Notes: generated from the sequence alone by a model not told the origin. A stretch of 64,000 bases of DNA from Saccoglossus kowalevskii (GCF_000003605.2 NW_003124895.1:469376-533375), one strand, 5' to 3'; shown: positions 27,460 to 42,032, counted from the first letter of the stretch. Numbers and translations are program-made.

Positions 27460-30400
27460 ACTGTTAGTATTCTGTAATATCCATTAAATTCAAAACAATG
27501 GACATTGTTCGCCCTTAGCTATGGAAAGATGCGACTATTTACAATAAGATAAAGAGATAATGCATGGTACAAATTTGTTAAAATTATCTGCCCTGCATTT
27601 CCATCCTGCTTCCAATATGAGCTTATCTGTATGTATCTAACTCAGCAAAGGGAGGGGAGGGGGGGTTGAATTGATGTTCGATGTCATTTGTTTGACACTA
27701 TTATTAGATTATAAGTCTCTCAATTTAAGAATTAAAAATTGTTACTGGTATATTTATGTCTATTTTAGTTGACTGTTCTTATTTGAATATCAATCCTATT
27801 AAAATTGGGAAAAATGTCTTGTTTTGGTACAATACTACTACGAATAATAGATGTCTACATTGTGACATAACAGTCTAGTTAAAGGGCCGTACACACTCGT
27901 ATTTTAGAATCTTTTGCGCGGAATACACAAGTTTGCCTCGTATTGAATTAAAAATGAAATAAAACAGTAAAAATTTGTGTATTTACAACACATCCATTTA
28001 AAAATTTACAATAACTTATTTGCTCGCTTTGAAGTACACTTTAAATAAATAGAATTGCTTTCCTTGTATACTGATTCATTAAAATGCGACTTACTTTGAC
28101 CGTGTTCATACCTCGGTTTTACACTGCATATGTGCTACTAATAGAGTAAATACTGTATACATTTATGAGTAAATAAATCTGTACTCATATGCAAATTAAC
28201 CACTGTGCCTAGAACAGTTGAGTCCTTGCTGTATTCTTGTGTGTAGTGTTTTAACATTTTGAGCTAACCTTTTAAATGCCAAAGTCAACATAGATTACCG
28301 CCTTTCATTCACTGTAAATAAGTAAATTTTAACCAATTTAATCTACACTTTCTCAAAAATATTGATTGAGATATGTAGCCATTGGGAACTTATGTCTATT
28401 TGCTTCAAATGCAATTTGAAAAAAAATATTGAAAAATACTTACAATTAGAAAAAAAAAATGTTGTAATAAATATCAATTGGAAAATTTATGGCATATATT
28501 TTTAAAATTTATGCATCATACAGCGTTTCAAGCTTCAATGGTTGTACTGATAAAATATTTGTAGATGTGTTCTTTTTATGTGACTTTTAATTAACCAACA
28601 GAAATTTGTCATGAATGCATGATTTCTGGTGAGTGGGGGTGGCGGTGGTATGGTACAATGATGCTATTGCCTCATTGCATTATGGGTAATGTATGTATGA
28701 GGAACGGTGCATACATCAAAGGAAAAGTGCATCTTTTGAACTCTGTTGTGGAATTTATTTTTATTAATTTTAGCATTTGTCTAAGTTAATGGATATTTAT
28801 ACCCAATAATTAATTATCATTCGCAAAAACAAAGATACAATAATGGAAATATTAGCTTATCAATTTTAATTTGTAATGAATTCTCAAGCTCATTCACAGT
28901 TGAACAGTGAAGGCATTCCCCAGGTGAAAATACAAAATTATATGCAAAGAATCAGATTGTGACCTATAAAAATAGTGTTGGTAAATTTAATTTTTAATTC
29001 TAAAATTGTCACCAAAAAATGTGGTTTTATTTTTATATTTTATTGAATATTAATTTTTTTCTAAAATTAGTACAAAATAAAATGTTACATAGATAGTTTA
29101 AACTGGTGTGTGCGATGACCTGTAACATGAATATTTATATTCTGGGCCTGGAAAAGTGAACATGCTTAGTTTGATGTATGCATGTATATTCATTTGACTA
29201 TTAAATTCATCTAAAATTGTGCAATAACCTATAAAATAAAGTTCATGTATGGGTATAGTGGACTAGTCCACTACAAATAATTTTTCAATCGTATTTACAA
29301 ATAACAAAATTTTTCTCTCAAATTTCCTCTGTCTGCCCAGTTTTCAAACAGATATCTCTTATCGCAACAACGACCGATACAATCAAAAAATGGTGTGATT
29401 ATACAAAGACATTATCATGATTAATAAGCTTGCAACACAACAGTAATATAGCATTTATTTTGACATTTATTTTGTAACTTTTGAAAGCAGCAGTTTAGAT
29501 AGCATCCTATTAAATTATTATATACCGGTAATATGAAATTATTATCTTAAATATTATCTTAATGATTATCCTAATGATTTTCTTAAATGATTGCAGATAG
29601 TATGATTATTTATAATTTGATAATTTCTTATACCATGGTGCAAATTATAGAAAAGATATTAACTAGAAAATCGTTACTGGAGTGTAAATTTGTTTTTTGT
29701 AAACAATGCCATGTTGAATGCAATGCAGAATGACAGACTACTGACCGTTTTAATGTCTTCTTGCTTATTTCGTATTGGTATAATCTCTCGATCTAATAAC
29801 ATAAAGGCCCCCTGGGGTAAGGTGTTCACTTGCAGCTACCTTATACGCATTTACCTAACATCGTTAATTTGGTACGTTTTTTGTCGTTAGTGCGGCCATT
29901 GTGTTCATGAAATGTTGCATTATTTCCCCGCAAGCTCCTCAAAAAAATGAATCATTATGTTTCATGCGGTTGCTAAGGGTTTGCAAGTATATATATAATT
30001 GTTCTGATGTCATCTTCTTCATGGTGTGACCTTTGACATGCATACATTATAAAAATTATAATGCTTCAGCCTATTTGGTTTAATTGCATCTGTGCAATTG
30101 AATGTTGCAGATAAATAAAATCTCGTCTTGTCTTGCTTGTGCACGACAACGCATGAAAACCTGTAATTTGTTGAACCTGAATATATTTCTTCATGACTAT
30201 CACATATTTTCAATTCTTGCCAATTTGTAGTGTGATTCCGAGATGATTTTGGATGATTCCTTGTTGGGATCGGCTTGCAAGATTCAATCAGCATGTTGTT
30301 ATGTTTATGGTGCAAAATGTCACACATCAATAATTATGTTAATTCGGAAATCATCCAGCCAAGTTTTATAAGAAATATAGCCCAAATTTAATCAAAATTC

Positions 30401-32560
30401 CCGGTAAATTTTTTTTTTAAAATTAAAAATTGCACAGCTTTCTAATTTTATTGGTGCCATACTTATCATAACAATTGGGCTTTTATTTTATTGTTGTTGA
30501 TTTTTTTTTTTTTTTTTTGAAAGTCTGGCATAAGATGGCAGTTCTGGATATTACATTTTATTTTTCCGTTCTTTCTTTATGTACAAATTGTTAGTGCTGA
30601 TGGTAAATATAGTGCATTTAACTACGGAAGCCATTAATTATTCCATGTTTGGGATTTATACATACATGTGACTGGGCTGTTTGATTGTCTTCCTGTCATA
30701 GTGACATTAATATGGCAGTTGTATTACCTATATGCTGTCCCAGTATCACGGATGCTCGACCAAACCTTGAATTTGAACCTCTGACTGTGGATTAATTTGG
30801 CCTCATTATTCAGTCTGTGATACACTGATACATTTGTAATCTAGTCTAATATTACACACCTTTAAAAAAGAAACAAAAAACTCACACAATAAGGCTATCA
30901 GTTTTATAATGTGTTTTATCTGTGGTGATATTTAATATTATCTTCTGTGATATTTTTAAATAGGTAATTACAGTATGATATGATATCAAAATACAATCAA
31001 ACTGGGATAGTAATTAGCTGGATTCTTCATTGGAAATTAACCATGGAAACAAAATGACTGCGTTAGTGGAATTGTGGGTAGAAAAATCATATATTTTTGT
31101 TTTTACAATGTTTTTTTAAACAATTTTTTTATGTGACATTCAATGTGCAAAATGGTGAATATAAAGCAATCCAAAAATATATAAATTATAAATAAGAAGA
31201 TGATTCATCATTTATCCTCAACAACTCATCTCATAATGGTTAGTATCCACAATACATCACTCAAATTCCCACGTTATTTAATAATTCTTTTTTTTAATAT
31301 TTTCGCATGTTGATAGTATAATTTTGTGTGGGACGGATATGAAAACATGATGGGAACACCTGCTCATTTTTATGCAAATGATAGCCAGATGTGATTTTGT
31401 TTATTACTAATATTAGATTTTGTATGTTTGTCACGCACGAATTGCCATTTTCATCACGGTATATATTGTTTAAATATCCTAAACTGTCAACAGCAGTTGA
31501 CATGATTTCACATAAATATTTGCTGATTTTTTTATTCTCATTCTAACAAAAAATGCATTAATTTGTCAAATTTTAATTAATATCTGCCAATTTAATGAAT
31601 GTTATAATATTGTCATTCGTTTTTATAATTTCTTTGTTAATGACTTGCTGTCTAGGTTGCTGTTAAACAATTAATTTTTTTAATCTGTGTGTATTACTGG
31701 ATAGAAAAATATTAAAAATATATTCATCTTTTCCGACCAGGATGATTTCTGATAATCTGGATTTAAAATATTGAGCAAGCAGAATGTTATAACGGAGTGG
31801 TATTTCATGGCTTCACATGGCAAGCAGGTATCTGTTTTCACATAAGAATTCAACCTACTGACATGCAACGATGACAATTATATCCACCATCTGACAGGGT
31901 ATTAAGGTCTTGCCTTGAATTGTCATGAAAAAAATTACAAAATTTAATGGGTTTTTAATGATAAAATATTTCATCATACTGTTCTATTGAATCTGTCATT
32001 CAATTTTCTATTGATGTAATAAAACGATAATAATAAGGATTTTTCACAAAAAAGCTAATTTATTGATGAGAGAATCCATAATTTTCACTATTACACTGAC
32101 AATTAAATGTGAACAGTTTTTGAAATAATAGCATCAATGTGCACACATGCAAAGAAATTCATGAGAAACATGAATCTTTTTAAACCTTGGTCTGAGAAAA
32201 CTGTTACGAGGAAAATTTTACTCAATTTTTTTCATTTTTTTTTTCAAGAATGTTGATCAAGAATTGTAGCAAGTGGACATTTTGCAAAATTTTTAACAAA
32301 ACTATCAAAAAATACATACAAATTGTGTAAAATGTTACCAATATTTTGGCAGGAAATATATTGCAGTAAGTATATTAATTGATTCCCATGGCATACCATG
32401 GTTTGCAATTCACATACTTAACATTCTGTATTGTCTATGTACATTTTAGATAAACAAATTATGAGAATTAAAATTTGGTGCCAAATATTGCATGTAATAA
32501 ATAAAGAATATATTAAAATTCAATTTAAATGAATATATAAATGTTTAAATGAATAAATCT
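27460..32560. other. AT-rich interval, nothing recognised
   Basis: It is dominated by poly-A/T tracts, including a long T run at about 30501-30518. A lone TTAAAGGGCCGTACACACTC at 27880-27900 resembles a TTAA-type element end, but I could not find its partner. No exon or RNA gene was recognised. Confidence 0.4.
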
Positions 32561-32570
32561 TTAAATAAAG

Positions 32571-32671
32571 ATGTAAAAAAATATTTTTAAATAAATCTTT
32601 AAGTAAATCTTTAAAATATATAAATCTTTAAATAAATCTTTAAATAAATCTTTAAATAAATCTTTAAATAA
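32571..32671. repeat. 12-bp tandem repeat (AAATAAATCTTT type) abutting the gap
   Basis: About eight units of TTTAAATAAATC type run directly into the unknown bases. The true array is probably longer than shown, and the gap is likely caused by it. Confidence 0.9.
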
Positions 32672-33409
32672 NNNNNNNNNNNNNNNNNNNNNNNNNNNNN
32701 NNNNNNNNNNNNNNNNNNNNNNNNNNNNNNNNNNNNNNNNNNNNNNNNNNNNNNNNNNNNNNNNNNNNNNNNNNNNNNNNNNNNNNNNNNNNNNNNNNNN
32801 NNNNNNNNNNNNNNNNNNNNNNNNNNNNNNNNNNNNNNNNNNNNNNNNNNNNNNNNNNNNNNNNNNNNNNNNNNNNNNNNNNNNNNNNNNNNNNNNNNNN
32901 NNNNNNNNNNNNNNNNNNNNNNNNNNNNNNNNNNNNNNNNNNNNNNNNNNNNNNNNNNNNNNNNNNNNNNNNNNNNNNNNNNNNNNNNNNNNNNNNNNNN
33001 NNNNNNNNNNNNNNNNNNNNNNNNNNNNNNNNNNNNNNNNNNNNNNNNNNNNNNNNNNNNNNNNNNNNNNNNNNNNNNNNNNNNNNNNNNNNNNNNNNNN
33101 NNNNNNNNNNNNNNNNNNNNNNNNNNNNNNNNNNNNNNNNNNNNNNNNNNNNNNNNNNNNNNNNNNNNNNNNNNNNNNNNNNNNNNNNNNNNNNNNNNNN
33201 NNNNNNNNNNNNNNNNNNNNNNNNNNNNNNNNNNNNNNNNNNNNNNNNNNNNNNNNNNNNNNNNNNNNNNNNNNNNNNNNNNNNNNNNNNNNNNNNNNNN
33301 NNNNNNNNNNNNNNNNNNNNNNNNNNNNNNNNNNNNNNNNNNNNNNNNNNNNNNNNNNNNNNNNNNNNNNNNNNNNNNNNNNNNNNNNNNNNNNNNNNNN
33401 NNNNNNNNN
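32672..33409. other. Assembly gap (738 unknown bases)
   Basis: An uninterrupted run of N. It is preceded by the 12-bp tandem repeat and followed by unique sequence. Any open frame spanning it is an artefact. Confidence 1.
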
Positions 33410-34885
33410 ACGACTAAGCACCCACTCCTGATATAACACAATTTCGCAAGCTGAGTACCCTGAATGTCGAAAGATTACGGTATTTTTTTCTTGGCCAAGT
33501 TTATACTTTTTTATTTCAATCATGAAGTCCATTTGTGTTCATATTATATTGGTCTAAAATTGTAAAAAAAAAATCATTGATCTATTCTGTACCTCTACAA
33601 TCACTATAACATTGTTATTTGATAGCATTGAAATGCAATGGACATTCACCGCTGCTGTTGCTATCATCGAAACCTGACTTTTCAGTGTCAAAATACACAA
33701 AATTAATTAAAAATATCTTGGAAATTACATCAAAATCAGCAACGAGATGATGTTAAAAATTATGCACTCTCCTTTGTTACCTTGATTGGAATCACCTTGT
33801 CACCCAGCATGCATCTGTATGTGATCGGCAACATCCATACGAAGGCACTCTATGAATAAGGTATTCCACTGAGGTTAGGAATCGTCTAATTTTTATCACG
33901 AATAACATTAGTTTTTTGATTCACATCTCCTTTCAATGCAAATTTATTTCAAAATTGTTTTCTGTATTTGATATTTTGGGTAATTAGCAATTGAGTAGTA
34001 AAAACTGCAAATAGCCGTTGCGTAGTAAATTCAAAAATAGATCTTCACGATGCAAGGCGCATTTTTGCCACTAGATTTAGAGACGCAGCAACCCGTAAAG
34101 AAATTTTTTTTTGCTCCAAATGACCTTCCGTGAAAGTAACGAAAATAAAATCCTTGCGACAATAAAGCTTATTGGTTGACCTTTGACACAGATTTGTAAT
34201 CAGGGTACCAGTATAATTTCAACCTGATTCGCCGATCTGGTGATTGATTTCGCCTCAATGTGTTTTTGAAATAAAGGAACAATATATAGCTGTGTTTTTT
34301 TTTTTCACATATTATTCAATTCAGTGATAATAAAACTAAATTAACTTTTGTGAAACACGCATGGTGACATGTAATATAATATATGGAATATGTTTAATAA
34401 TAATAACATGCAAATGACTAGGGAACTTAATTTTTGGTTGACAAAGGACATATCTTTTTTTTGCTCTCCATAACTGTTATTTTTACTTGCAGAGCATGAA
34501 CATCCTAATATTTGAATCGTGTGTGTTAGTTTCACAAATCATTTTGCCTGACCAGTATATAGATAATAATAATAAATTGACCAGAAACACATTTTTGAAA
34601 AAAGAATAAAAAAATTGTTAGGCTCTCTGCATGGGTGCACAAGCATTTCTCAGTCACCTTGGCTGTTGAAAGTCAGTAGAGGGCGCCATTGGTAAGAATA
34701 ATGATTTCAAATTAAAAGCAATGGCCTTGATAGTCTGATGATTGTGCAGGTGTTCAATGCAATGTACATGCTCGGTAAACTGATTTATTGACTTTTCTCT
34801 GTGCTGTATGTGTTTAACTCTAATTTCCATTTTTTAAAAGCCTATGCTTGAACTTGAAAGACTGTAATGAGAAAAACACTATCAA
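33410..34885. other. AT-rich interval, nothing recognised
   Basis: Unique AT-rich sequence without recognisable exon, repeat family or RNA gene. Confidence 0.4.
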
Positions 34886-35196
34886 TCCTCGGGGGCGGAC
34901 ATCCGGGCATTTTCAACGCCTGGCAACCTGCGGCCCAAAACTCGCAGAAAACAGTACTTTGGGATGATTGTTGAGACTCCCCTGAACAGTGTAACACGAT
35001 TAGCCCTACGTGTGTAACATATATAAATTTGGTTGTTCAGGATTACTGCAAAGTTGAGTTTGTGTTGTTTTCTCGAGTTTTCATCGGCGCGACCGGCGTT
35101 CCACAGCAGCGCGCACAGAGCCCATAGAAATGCATGGTACAGTGGTGCGCGTCTTGGCAACGTGGAACGTCTGTGACGTAGCTCCGCCCCCGAGGA
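34886..35196 (+). mobile_element. MITE-like element with TCCTCGGGGGCGGA ends, 311 bp
   Basis: A perfect 14-bp terminal inverted repeat (TCCTCGGGGGCGGA / TCCGCCCCCGAGGA) bounds the segment. The interior matches the reverse-oriented copy at 10096-10392 and the 5' part matches 54441-54520. It is much richer in GC and CpG than the AT-rich DNA around it, which marks it as an insertion. A - strand open frame of 92 codons covers most of it, but the other copies do not preserve it. No transposase is present. Confidence 0.92.
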
Positions 35197-36516
35197 TACA
35201 GTTTTTTTTAAATTTCTGGCATCAATTAAGTGTCATGATGTGAGTGTACTGTAATGTTACAAAGTAAAATGTTTTAATCATTACATGTTAACAGCTCTTA
35301 ACATTGTAGTCAGTATAAAATATCTGATAATAAATGCTGACACTAGAAAAATGAGTTCAAAATGCTTACAATTCCAATTTTTTTAACCAAAAATCAGCGT
35401 TTTGAACTGGAAAATTGACTTTTGTCGCCAGGAAGCATGCAGTATCTGTAGGTAACAAAATCATGTCAATCTTGTTTGAAAATAAAAAAAAATATTTAAA
35501 AAAATAGGTAAAGGTTATTGAACAGAAACTTTATTACATTCATAAAGTAGCCTTTTTTGTGGAAAAACAATCTGACCTTGTTGAATGAGTTGAAATATAA
35601 CGTAATCCGAAAATCATTCATGAGCGGCTCAATTGATTAATCTCAATTTGAACGCTCCATCAGTCGTATTATTTTATTGGTTCCCAATAAACCTTGCGAA
35701 AGGGCATCTTTAAAAAATTACACTGAAGGAAAATAATAATAAAAACGGTATTTTTATTTTACAGGTTAGTCGTTGCAGGTATTTCAATTTGCAGGAGTAC
35801 CAGTATACTCGACTTAGTACCCAGGGATATATACATTTAGTGAACCAAATAAATAATTTCAATATAGTGTAGCAGGTTCTTCTTCAGAATGCTCCATTGA
35901 CATTAATATTGTATTCGTACTACTCACACACGCAGTACTATAAGTACAGTTAGTTCATGTCATTAAAATTCATCTTGGTTGTCAGCACACTGATTGACCA
36001 ATTTTATCGTTCTTCAATTTTTGAATGCATATTTTGAACCCAAATTATTATTTTTTTAAGGAATTATGATGTATGACTTTATGAATTATGAAGTATACTG
36101 ATCCAGAAGTGCTATAAACTGACAGAGATCTGATCTATATATTTGATATATGAAATTGCATTGTAATCATGGATTTGCGTCACATATTTAATTCAGGAAA
36201 AAAAATTGAAAATCAAAATAATAAATATGTCAAATGTGATAAGGCTGGAAAGAAAAGATTTCTTGTCCAGAGATGTTTTGAAAATGCGATTCACCATTCT
36301 TCTTTTATTTTTACACTCAGAATCAGAAAGACAAGATGTGCATATTCACTAGAAACAAATCATCAGTGAAATAAAATCTCACCATTAGATAATTGTATTC
36401 ATGGGTTATATTATTATTTAATTTATAAATCTATCCTAATTTTATCATTGTGTTTATAAATTGAAAGTGGTACCAGTTCCATTTTGCCATCACTTTGAAA
36501 TTAAATAAAAAGTTAT
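35197..36516. other. AT-rich interval, nothing recognised
   Basis: Unique AT-rich sequence. A 66-codon + strand frame at 36169-36369 is unrecognised and probably fortuitous. Confidence 0.4.
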
Positions 36517-36706
36517 ATAAACTGCTGAGTTGTCATCTGCGCAAAAAAAAGACGACCAGTGTTTTGCTGTTGTTTACAAATAAGTGTCTACCAATGAGCC
36601 TTTGCAGTGACTATACATGGGCCTTTGTATTCTTAGAGTGTGTTGTTATTGTATTTTAGGACATAGAATTTTTCCTCGTACATGAGTGACAACTGCTTTG
36701 CTTTAA
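36517..36706 (-). mobile_element. Group T MITE-like element, inverted relative to 25944 copy
   Basis: The left end (CTGCTGAGTTGTCATCTGCG) and the reverse complement of the right end (TTTAAAGCAAAGCAGTTGTC) are diverged forms of the group T terminus. The stretch GTGTCTACCAATGAGCCTTT is the reverse complement of the interior of the 25944 element with few differences. A TTAA is retained on the right at 36703. Confidence 0.7.
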
Positions 36707-39700
36707 ATGGCACCTATAGTACACATGTAGAAATGTCTTTTTCTTCTCAAAACAAAAAAATAAATAATTAGCCATTGTTGATTGCCTTGGAGAAGCACAT
36801 GCTGTAAACAGATGCGTAATGGACGAATAAATTATTTCTATAAATGTTCCTATGTTGATGTGCTATAAAAAATACAATGCAATAATTTAATGATTTAAAG
36901 TGTGGTCATGAGTGTATCTATTTCTCATCAATTACAATTTGTTTTATTTCAAGGTTGGGTGAATAGTGAAAGGTCTGCCTCTAGTCATGGACAACGTGGC
37001 CATATTTTGGTCAGAATATTTGCAAATGAAACAATTGAAATGTTGTGCGTATATACAAAGTACATTTTTTTCCCCAATGTTTTTTTTTGATAATGAATAT
37101 CAGTTGCCACCATGACCTTGAAAATTGTATACATGATAGACAATTAGTGGCTTTCCTTGTTGTCATCCAAGGGCAATTGAAAGAACACCCAAACCAAATA
37201 AACAAACTAATTGACTTATGAACGAATTGTCTAATAGGTGTTTTTGGAATCCTTTTCAAAAGTGACATACCACGTGAAATTAATTGTAAGTGAATACCTG
37301 CATCATACATTAATTTATAAAAAAACATGCATAGCATTTGAAAGAGAATCATGTACACCAATGTTCATGATTTTTAGAGGTTTGAATAGACAGTAATAAA
37401 CTATATTTAAAGAGGATAAAAACATGCAATAATAGTCTTACACATGGTCCTTAACAATGTTTTCAACTTTACCACAGAGCTGCTAATATCAGTAGTTTGA
37501 AAATAAGATTAGTCATAATATGAACTGACTTAAATTGCTTTCATTGTGTTTGGATAGTGTGTGTACATTATCGCATTTTGAGTTTCATATTTAGCCTCTC
37601 AGATGCCATTTATGTGCTTTTCAGAATGACATACATCAGGTGAGGAATAAGTTAGGAAGTATAGCCATACCACTGGGGTCTCAATTTTCTGCCCACGAAA
37701 ATGTGGGCAATTCACACAATTCAGCTAAAATTTATTGGCCAAGCTCAAGGGAAATCATAATGTAAGCCACTACAGTATTGTTGATCTTTAAATTTAAAAC
37801 ATGTGTCTTTTGAACAAAAGTTGAAAGCATATACATTTTTTCATTAAGCCAAGGAAAAGCAATGAGAATATTGGTTACTCTCTCTATACCTTATCTGGTC
37901 ATGTCACTGTAAAATTACACAGGGCTGACAGGAGATGGGTTAAAACATAATGGCTGAAATAAACAAACACTGAGCTAGCACAAATGGAAAATAAACAGAC
38001 TACCTATGTATTAGATTAGTAAATATTGGAATACATGTAGCTAAATAAATATAATGCATTCTGATTGGCGACCTAACTGTTACAATGGGCTGCTTAGAAA
38101 TGAAAAGCACACAACCCCCTTGATACTGTAGTTGAACAGGCCTGTGTTTTTTTAGAATTTAATTTTGTAGCTTCCATGTGCCATAGACATTATATATTAA
38201 TACCACCTTATCGACTGAAGTAATCTATCATGTCCATTAGGTCTTTCTCTGACAACAAGTGGTTCCAATTGACTACCTAATGCATTTGCTGAACATACCA
38301 TTTATTCTTTTGCAAATTAATCACTTCACCGGCGTGGTACTATATCTACTTTGCTATCACATTACCGAAATGAAATAAAAAGTGATATACTGCTGTTGTA
38401 AAAGTAACCGAGCGGCATTCAGAATGAATCCTTGCTTAAAGAGAGGTTGAAGTCAACAATAAATTCCCTAAGATTTGTTGACAATTTGTAGATAGAGTCT
38501 CTAATCATCTCGATATATTTCAACATGTAACAGCTCTTTAAGTGGTGTCTTCAGCTTCAGTTTTGTACTGAATTTATACTCTGTGACTTTCTCACTCAAG
38601 CAAGATCTTTTGCGAATAAAGTCTGTTGTTAACTTAGTTTATTGTTAACAATTAAGATTTGTTAAATGATATATTTCATGTTCGTAGCATGCCTGTGATG
38701 ATGACATGCAATGTACCCTTGCAGAAATATCCGGGATCCCATTGGCTTCTTGCGTGGATTGATCACATTTACAGTCTGTCAGACTCGTGTATAGCTTGCG
38801 GATCAACTGTGAATTCTTACAACCATTTTCCAAACGCTATCTTGAATGCCGCTTGGATGGAGGTTTCATTGATTGAAATGTACCATGCTTAACAAAAGTA
38901 GATTACAACACACAACCATTATAGACTATTATAGGAATTAAGAATGCAAGAACTATTGCAGACTATTGATTTATCAACCCACCTGCTCAAGCGGATCTTG
39001 GTGAACATGTATCAGTTAGTTTTTAATTATTCTTCGCTTGCCATCCATACTCTCTATGTGTGCAAGGGATAAACAAACACAAGATCAAAGAAACCTACAG
39101 CTTGAATATACATTTACCAAAAAAAAAACTGACCTGGGATTACTTGCACTTATCCAATCCCTCATTTATCCTTTCATGATGCTTGGATGAGCTACTTGTT
39201 CTAGAAGCTTTTTGACTTTCCAGCATTACCGAATTTGCTTTTTTTAATTGCACATGAAAGCAGTAAGTCATATTTTAAAGTTTTAATATTTAGTTTATAT
39301 GCGCTTCTTGTAGAGCAAATACCATAAATCGTTTTTTGACAGAGTGGCAAAAATACCTGAGACAGAAAATGCTGACAAATATACTTTGATTTATTCTTGG
39401 GTGTCACACAAGTATTGATTCATTTCGTCCTACTCCACCTCGAGTCAGTGGAAAGTATACACTAGAGAACGATGCTACTGCACTACTACTATTGAGTCAT
39501 ATATCTTTTTCATATTTCTGTGTACAGTAAATACTTTCATAAGACTGATGTAGTATCGTGTGTAATCCAGTGCATATTTGATGTGGATAAATAGTTCCAT
39601 CTATTCCCAGATGCATGAAGGCTTTATGTTGTTTCTTGTAGCTATCTGGTATTTAGTTCTGTCATTTGAATTATTCTATATTTTATAACTACAAGATTCA

Positions 39701-40168
39701 AGCTCAAATAATATTGAACACTAAACATTAGTTTCTTGTTTATTAGGTTATATATCTTTTTCATAGTTTAAACCTTATTTGTGTGCTCAGATTTGTGTTC
39801 TTCTTGTTCAGTTCCATGTTACCGGTTGACATACATTAGGTCCATACCTGTAACTGTCACATACATGTCTGCTGTTGGCTCTTATGAAATTTAGCTAAAA
39901 TAATTAGTCTAAATGTTACTGAACATTATTTTAGTCATACAACCAAATAGCATCTTAATCACTGGCAGTTTAGTTATCTCCTGAACGACACAGGTCATTA
40001 CAACACCAACAAAATGAGCTGTCCATCCCTATTGATACTGTCTAAATTATGGATAATTACTTTTTTGAATAACAATTTATTATATGTATACTTGACTGAT
40101 ACTTTAAAGTATGTAGGTCATTTTATCTTTCACACTTTCAGATTAATGTTTTTGTAATTTTGTGCAAC
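36707..40168. other. AT-rich interval, nothing recognised
   Basis: No exon or repeat family was recognised. A better-balanced patch at 38690-38870 has a pyrimidine-poor CTTGCAG followed by AATATCCGGGATCCC. It could be an acceptor-like site by chance; the + and - strand frames through it match nothing known. Confidence 0.35.
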
Positions 40169-40381
40169 TTAAAGGGAAAGACTATTCAATGTACCCCCAC
40201 CTGAAATCCTAATTTTTAACCGACCCCAACCCTCTACTGGCCCCCAAATTAATTATTTATGCCCATATTGAGGACACTATAGTTATATAGAGGGGCATAT
40301 ACAACTGAATCGGGGACTGGAATGTTAGGATTAGAGTTAGGGTAAGGGGTGCGGGTACATTGGAAAGTCCTTCCAGGTTAA
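40169..40381. mobile_element. 213-bp MITE with TTAA borders
   Basis: The left end TTAAAGGGAAAGAC continues to AATGTACCCCCACC. The reverse complement of the right end is TTAACCTGGAAGGAC continuing to AATGTACCCGCACC. This gives an imperfect inverted repeat of about 36 bp, bounded by TTAA on both sides. No coding capacity. TTAA borders suggest a piggyBac-like origin; this is inference. It is a single copy here, different from group T inside. Confidence 0.85.
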
Positions 40382-42032
40382 GTATTTCTGTTCTGGGGTT
40401 GAATGTGAATAACTGTGTTCTATATAACGACTCTGATAGATGAAATCAAATAACTTCATTAGCCATGTATATACGCATGCTGTACTTCTGAGTAACACTT
40501 AAACAGTATTACATGCAGTATTTCTGTTCTACTTGAATGTCAAGATCTACTCTTCAAGGTATATTAAATATGATAATCCATATTAGATCCACTCTGCTTA
40601 ATGGTCGTGTGGTTGGTAATAATTATGTTAATGATTTCACAAACAAGTCAAGTTAATGGTATGCTAAGTGGATCAATTCTCACAGTCCACTACGTTTTGT
40701 TAATGTGCAAATATACTAAATAATGTTAAGCATGACACAAATTTATCAAATTTATTCATCGGTAGTGTGCATCAACATGCACTCAGTGTTTTGGAAATCA
40801 TGCATGTCCTTGACACATGTAATCTGAAACGTAAAATACTATAAACGTAATGATCCAACCTCCCGGGTGTAATCGTTTATAGAATACTGATTAATATCAC
40901 ACGAATAATTGGTTCAATAAATTAGCATCCCAATAACCTTCCTGTCTACAAATGCACCTTTTTTGTTTTGAAACCAAGCCAAACCAAAACCAATAATTTT
41001 GCATTGTAATCTAGTCGTAATGTACTACATACACACATACTTTTCCTTACACTATACTGCGTTTGACATGATTTATGTTTAGTAACTGACATGGTTTTTT
41101 GATGTAATGTATTGTCTCGTATTGTGAGGTATTTATTATATAAATTGCTCGACACGGAGAAGCGGCTGCGCCATTTTATTGGACCCTCACACACGCATAT
41201 GCATCTGGTGAATACAAGTATAGACGGTACTCTGCTCTAGTTAGCGTGTAAATCCAGCCCTTAGCAAACCGTAACTTGTCTAAACATAGCAGGATGCATC
41301 AGTCTGTTTAATGTCAGCGTAATTGCATGTTCATAGAGAATTAGGCATTAGCCCAGCTGCAGGTGAATTATTATTGAAATCGTTTTTCTTAAATGCATAA
41401 TAGTATGCATGTAGTAAAACTGCCTTGGTAAGAGTATACGGAACCTAATTCTGAATGGATGTTAAGGAATAGTATGATCATCTCTGGGGAGTTATTCTCA
41501 GTGGGGTAGAACATCCCTTCAAGAAAATTGCTCTTCGGAATACTGATTGCGGATGATTGGAGTTTGGACACTGATGAATGACTTTTCATCCCAAAAGGTG
41601 GATTACAGAAATCTTTTGATATCAATATTTTTGATTAGTTATTAGAACGGATGATCAAAATTGCTAAGCAGTCGAATGTCCTTGAAGATATTCACTTAAA
41701 AGCAACAAATGTAATGACTACATAAACTCATAACACGCTCAAATTCAGTTCATTCCTTTCACTTTTAGGTATTCAACTGTCAGTCTGCTGTGGTTGTCTC
41801 ATCTTTCTCACTATTAGTAGATGTCATGTTACTACATACCAATTGATTATATTGTCATAACAATAACGAATATTCCCCCAGTGAGTATTGTACAGTGAGT
41901 TGACTCGCAGGTGGGATTGCCTTTGAATGTATTATCTTCTCGATGTACAATATGGCGCTGAGCAACATCATACTTATTATCACAATTAGTAGCTTGTGCA
42001 GTCACAATGCTGAGCGGATGTTACCATTTATG

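Larger units (their letters stand above)
23300..40900. other. AT-rich, CpG-poor block within the intron
   Basis: Composition drops visibly after about 23.3 kb, with long poly-A/T tracts and few CpG (about 9 in 30001-30600 by hand count). It recovers near 40.9-41 kb. Apart from the repeats listed separately, I see no exons. Open frames such as 30019-30330 (- strand, 103 codons) resemble nothing known. Confidence 0.6.

Noticed and set aside
32561-33532. 323-codon - strand open frame
   Set aside because: Most of it is translated N; the rest is the 12-bp tandem repeat.
34882-35160. 92-codon frame starting MPRRAPLYHAFLWALC, resembling a signal peptide
   Set aside because: It lies within the 311-bp MITE-like element and the other copies do not preserve it.
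38690-38890. Acceptor-like CTTGCAG followed by a 60-codon + strand frame
   Set aside because: No recognisable protein, no downstream donor at a good position, and equally open on the other strand.
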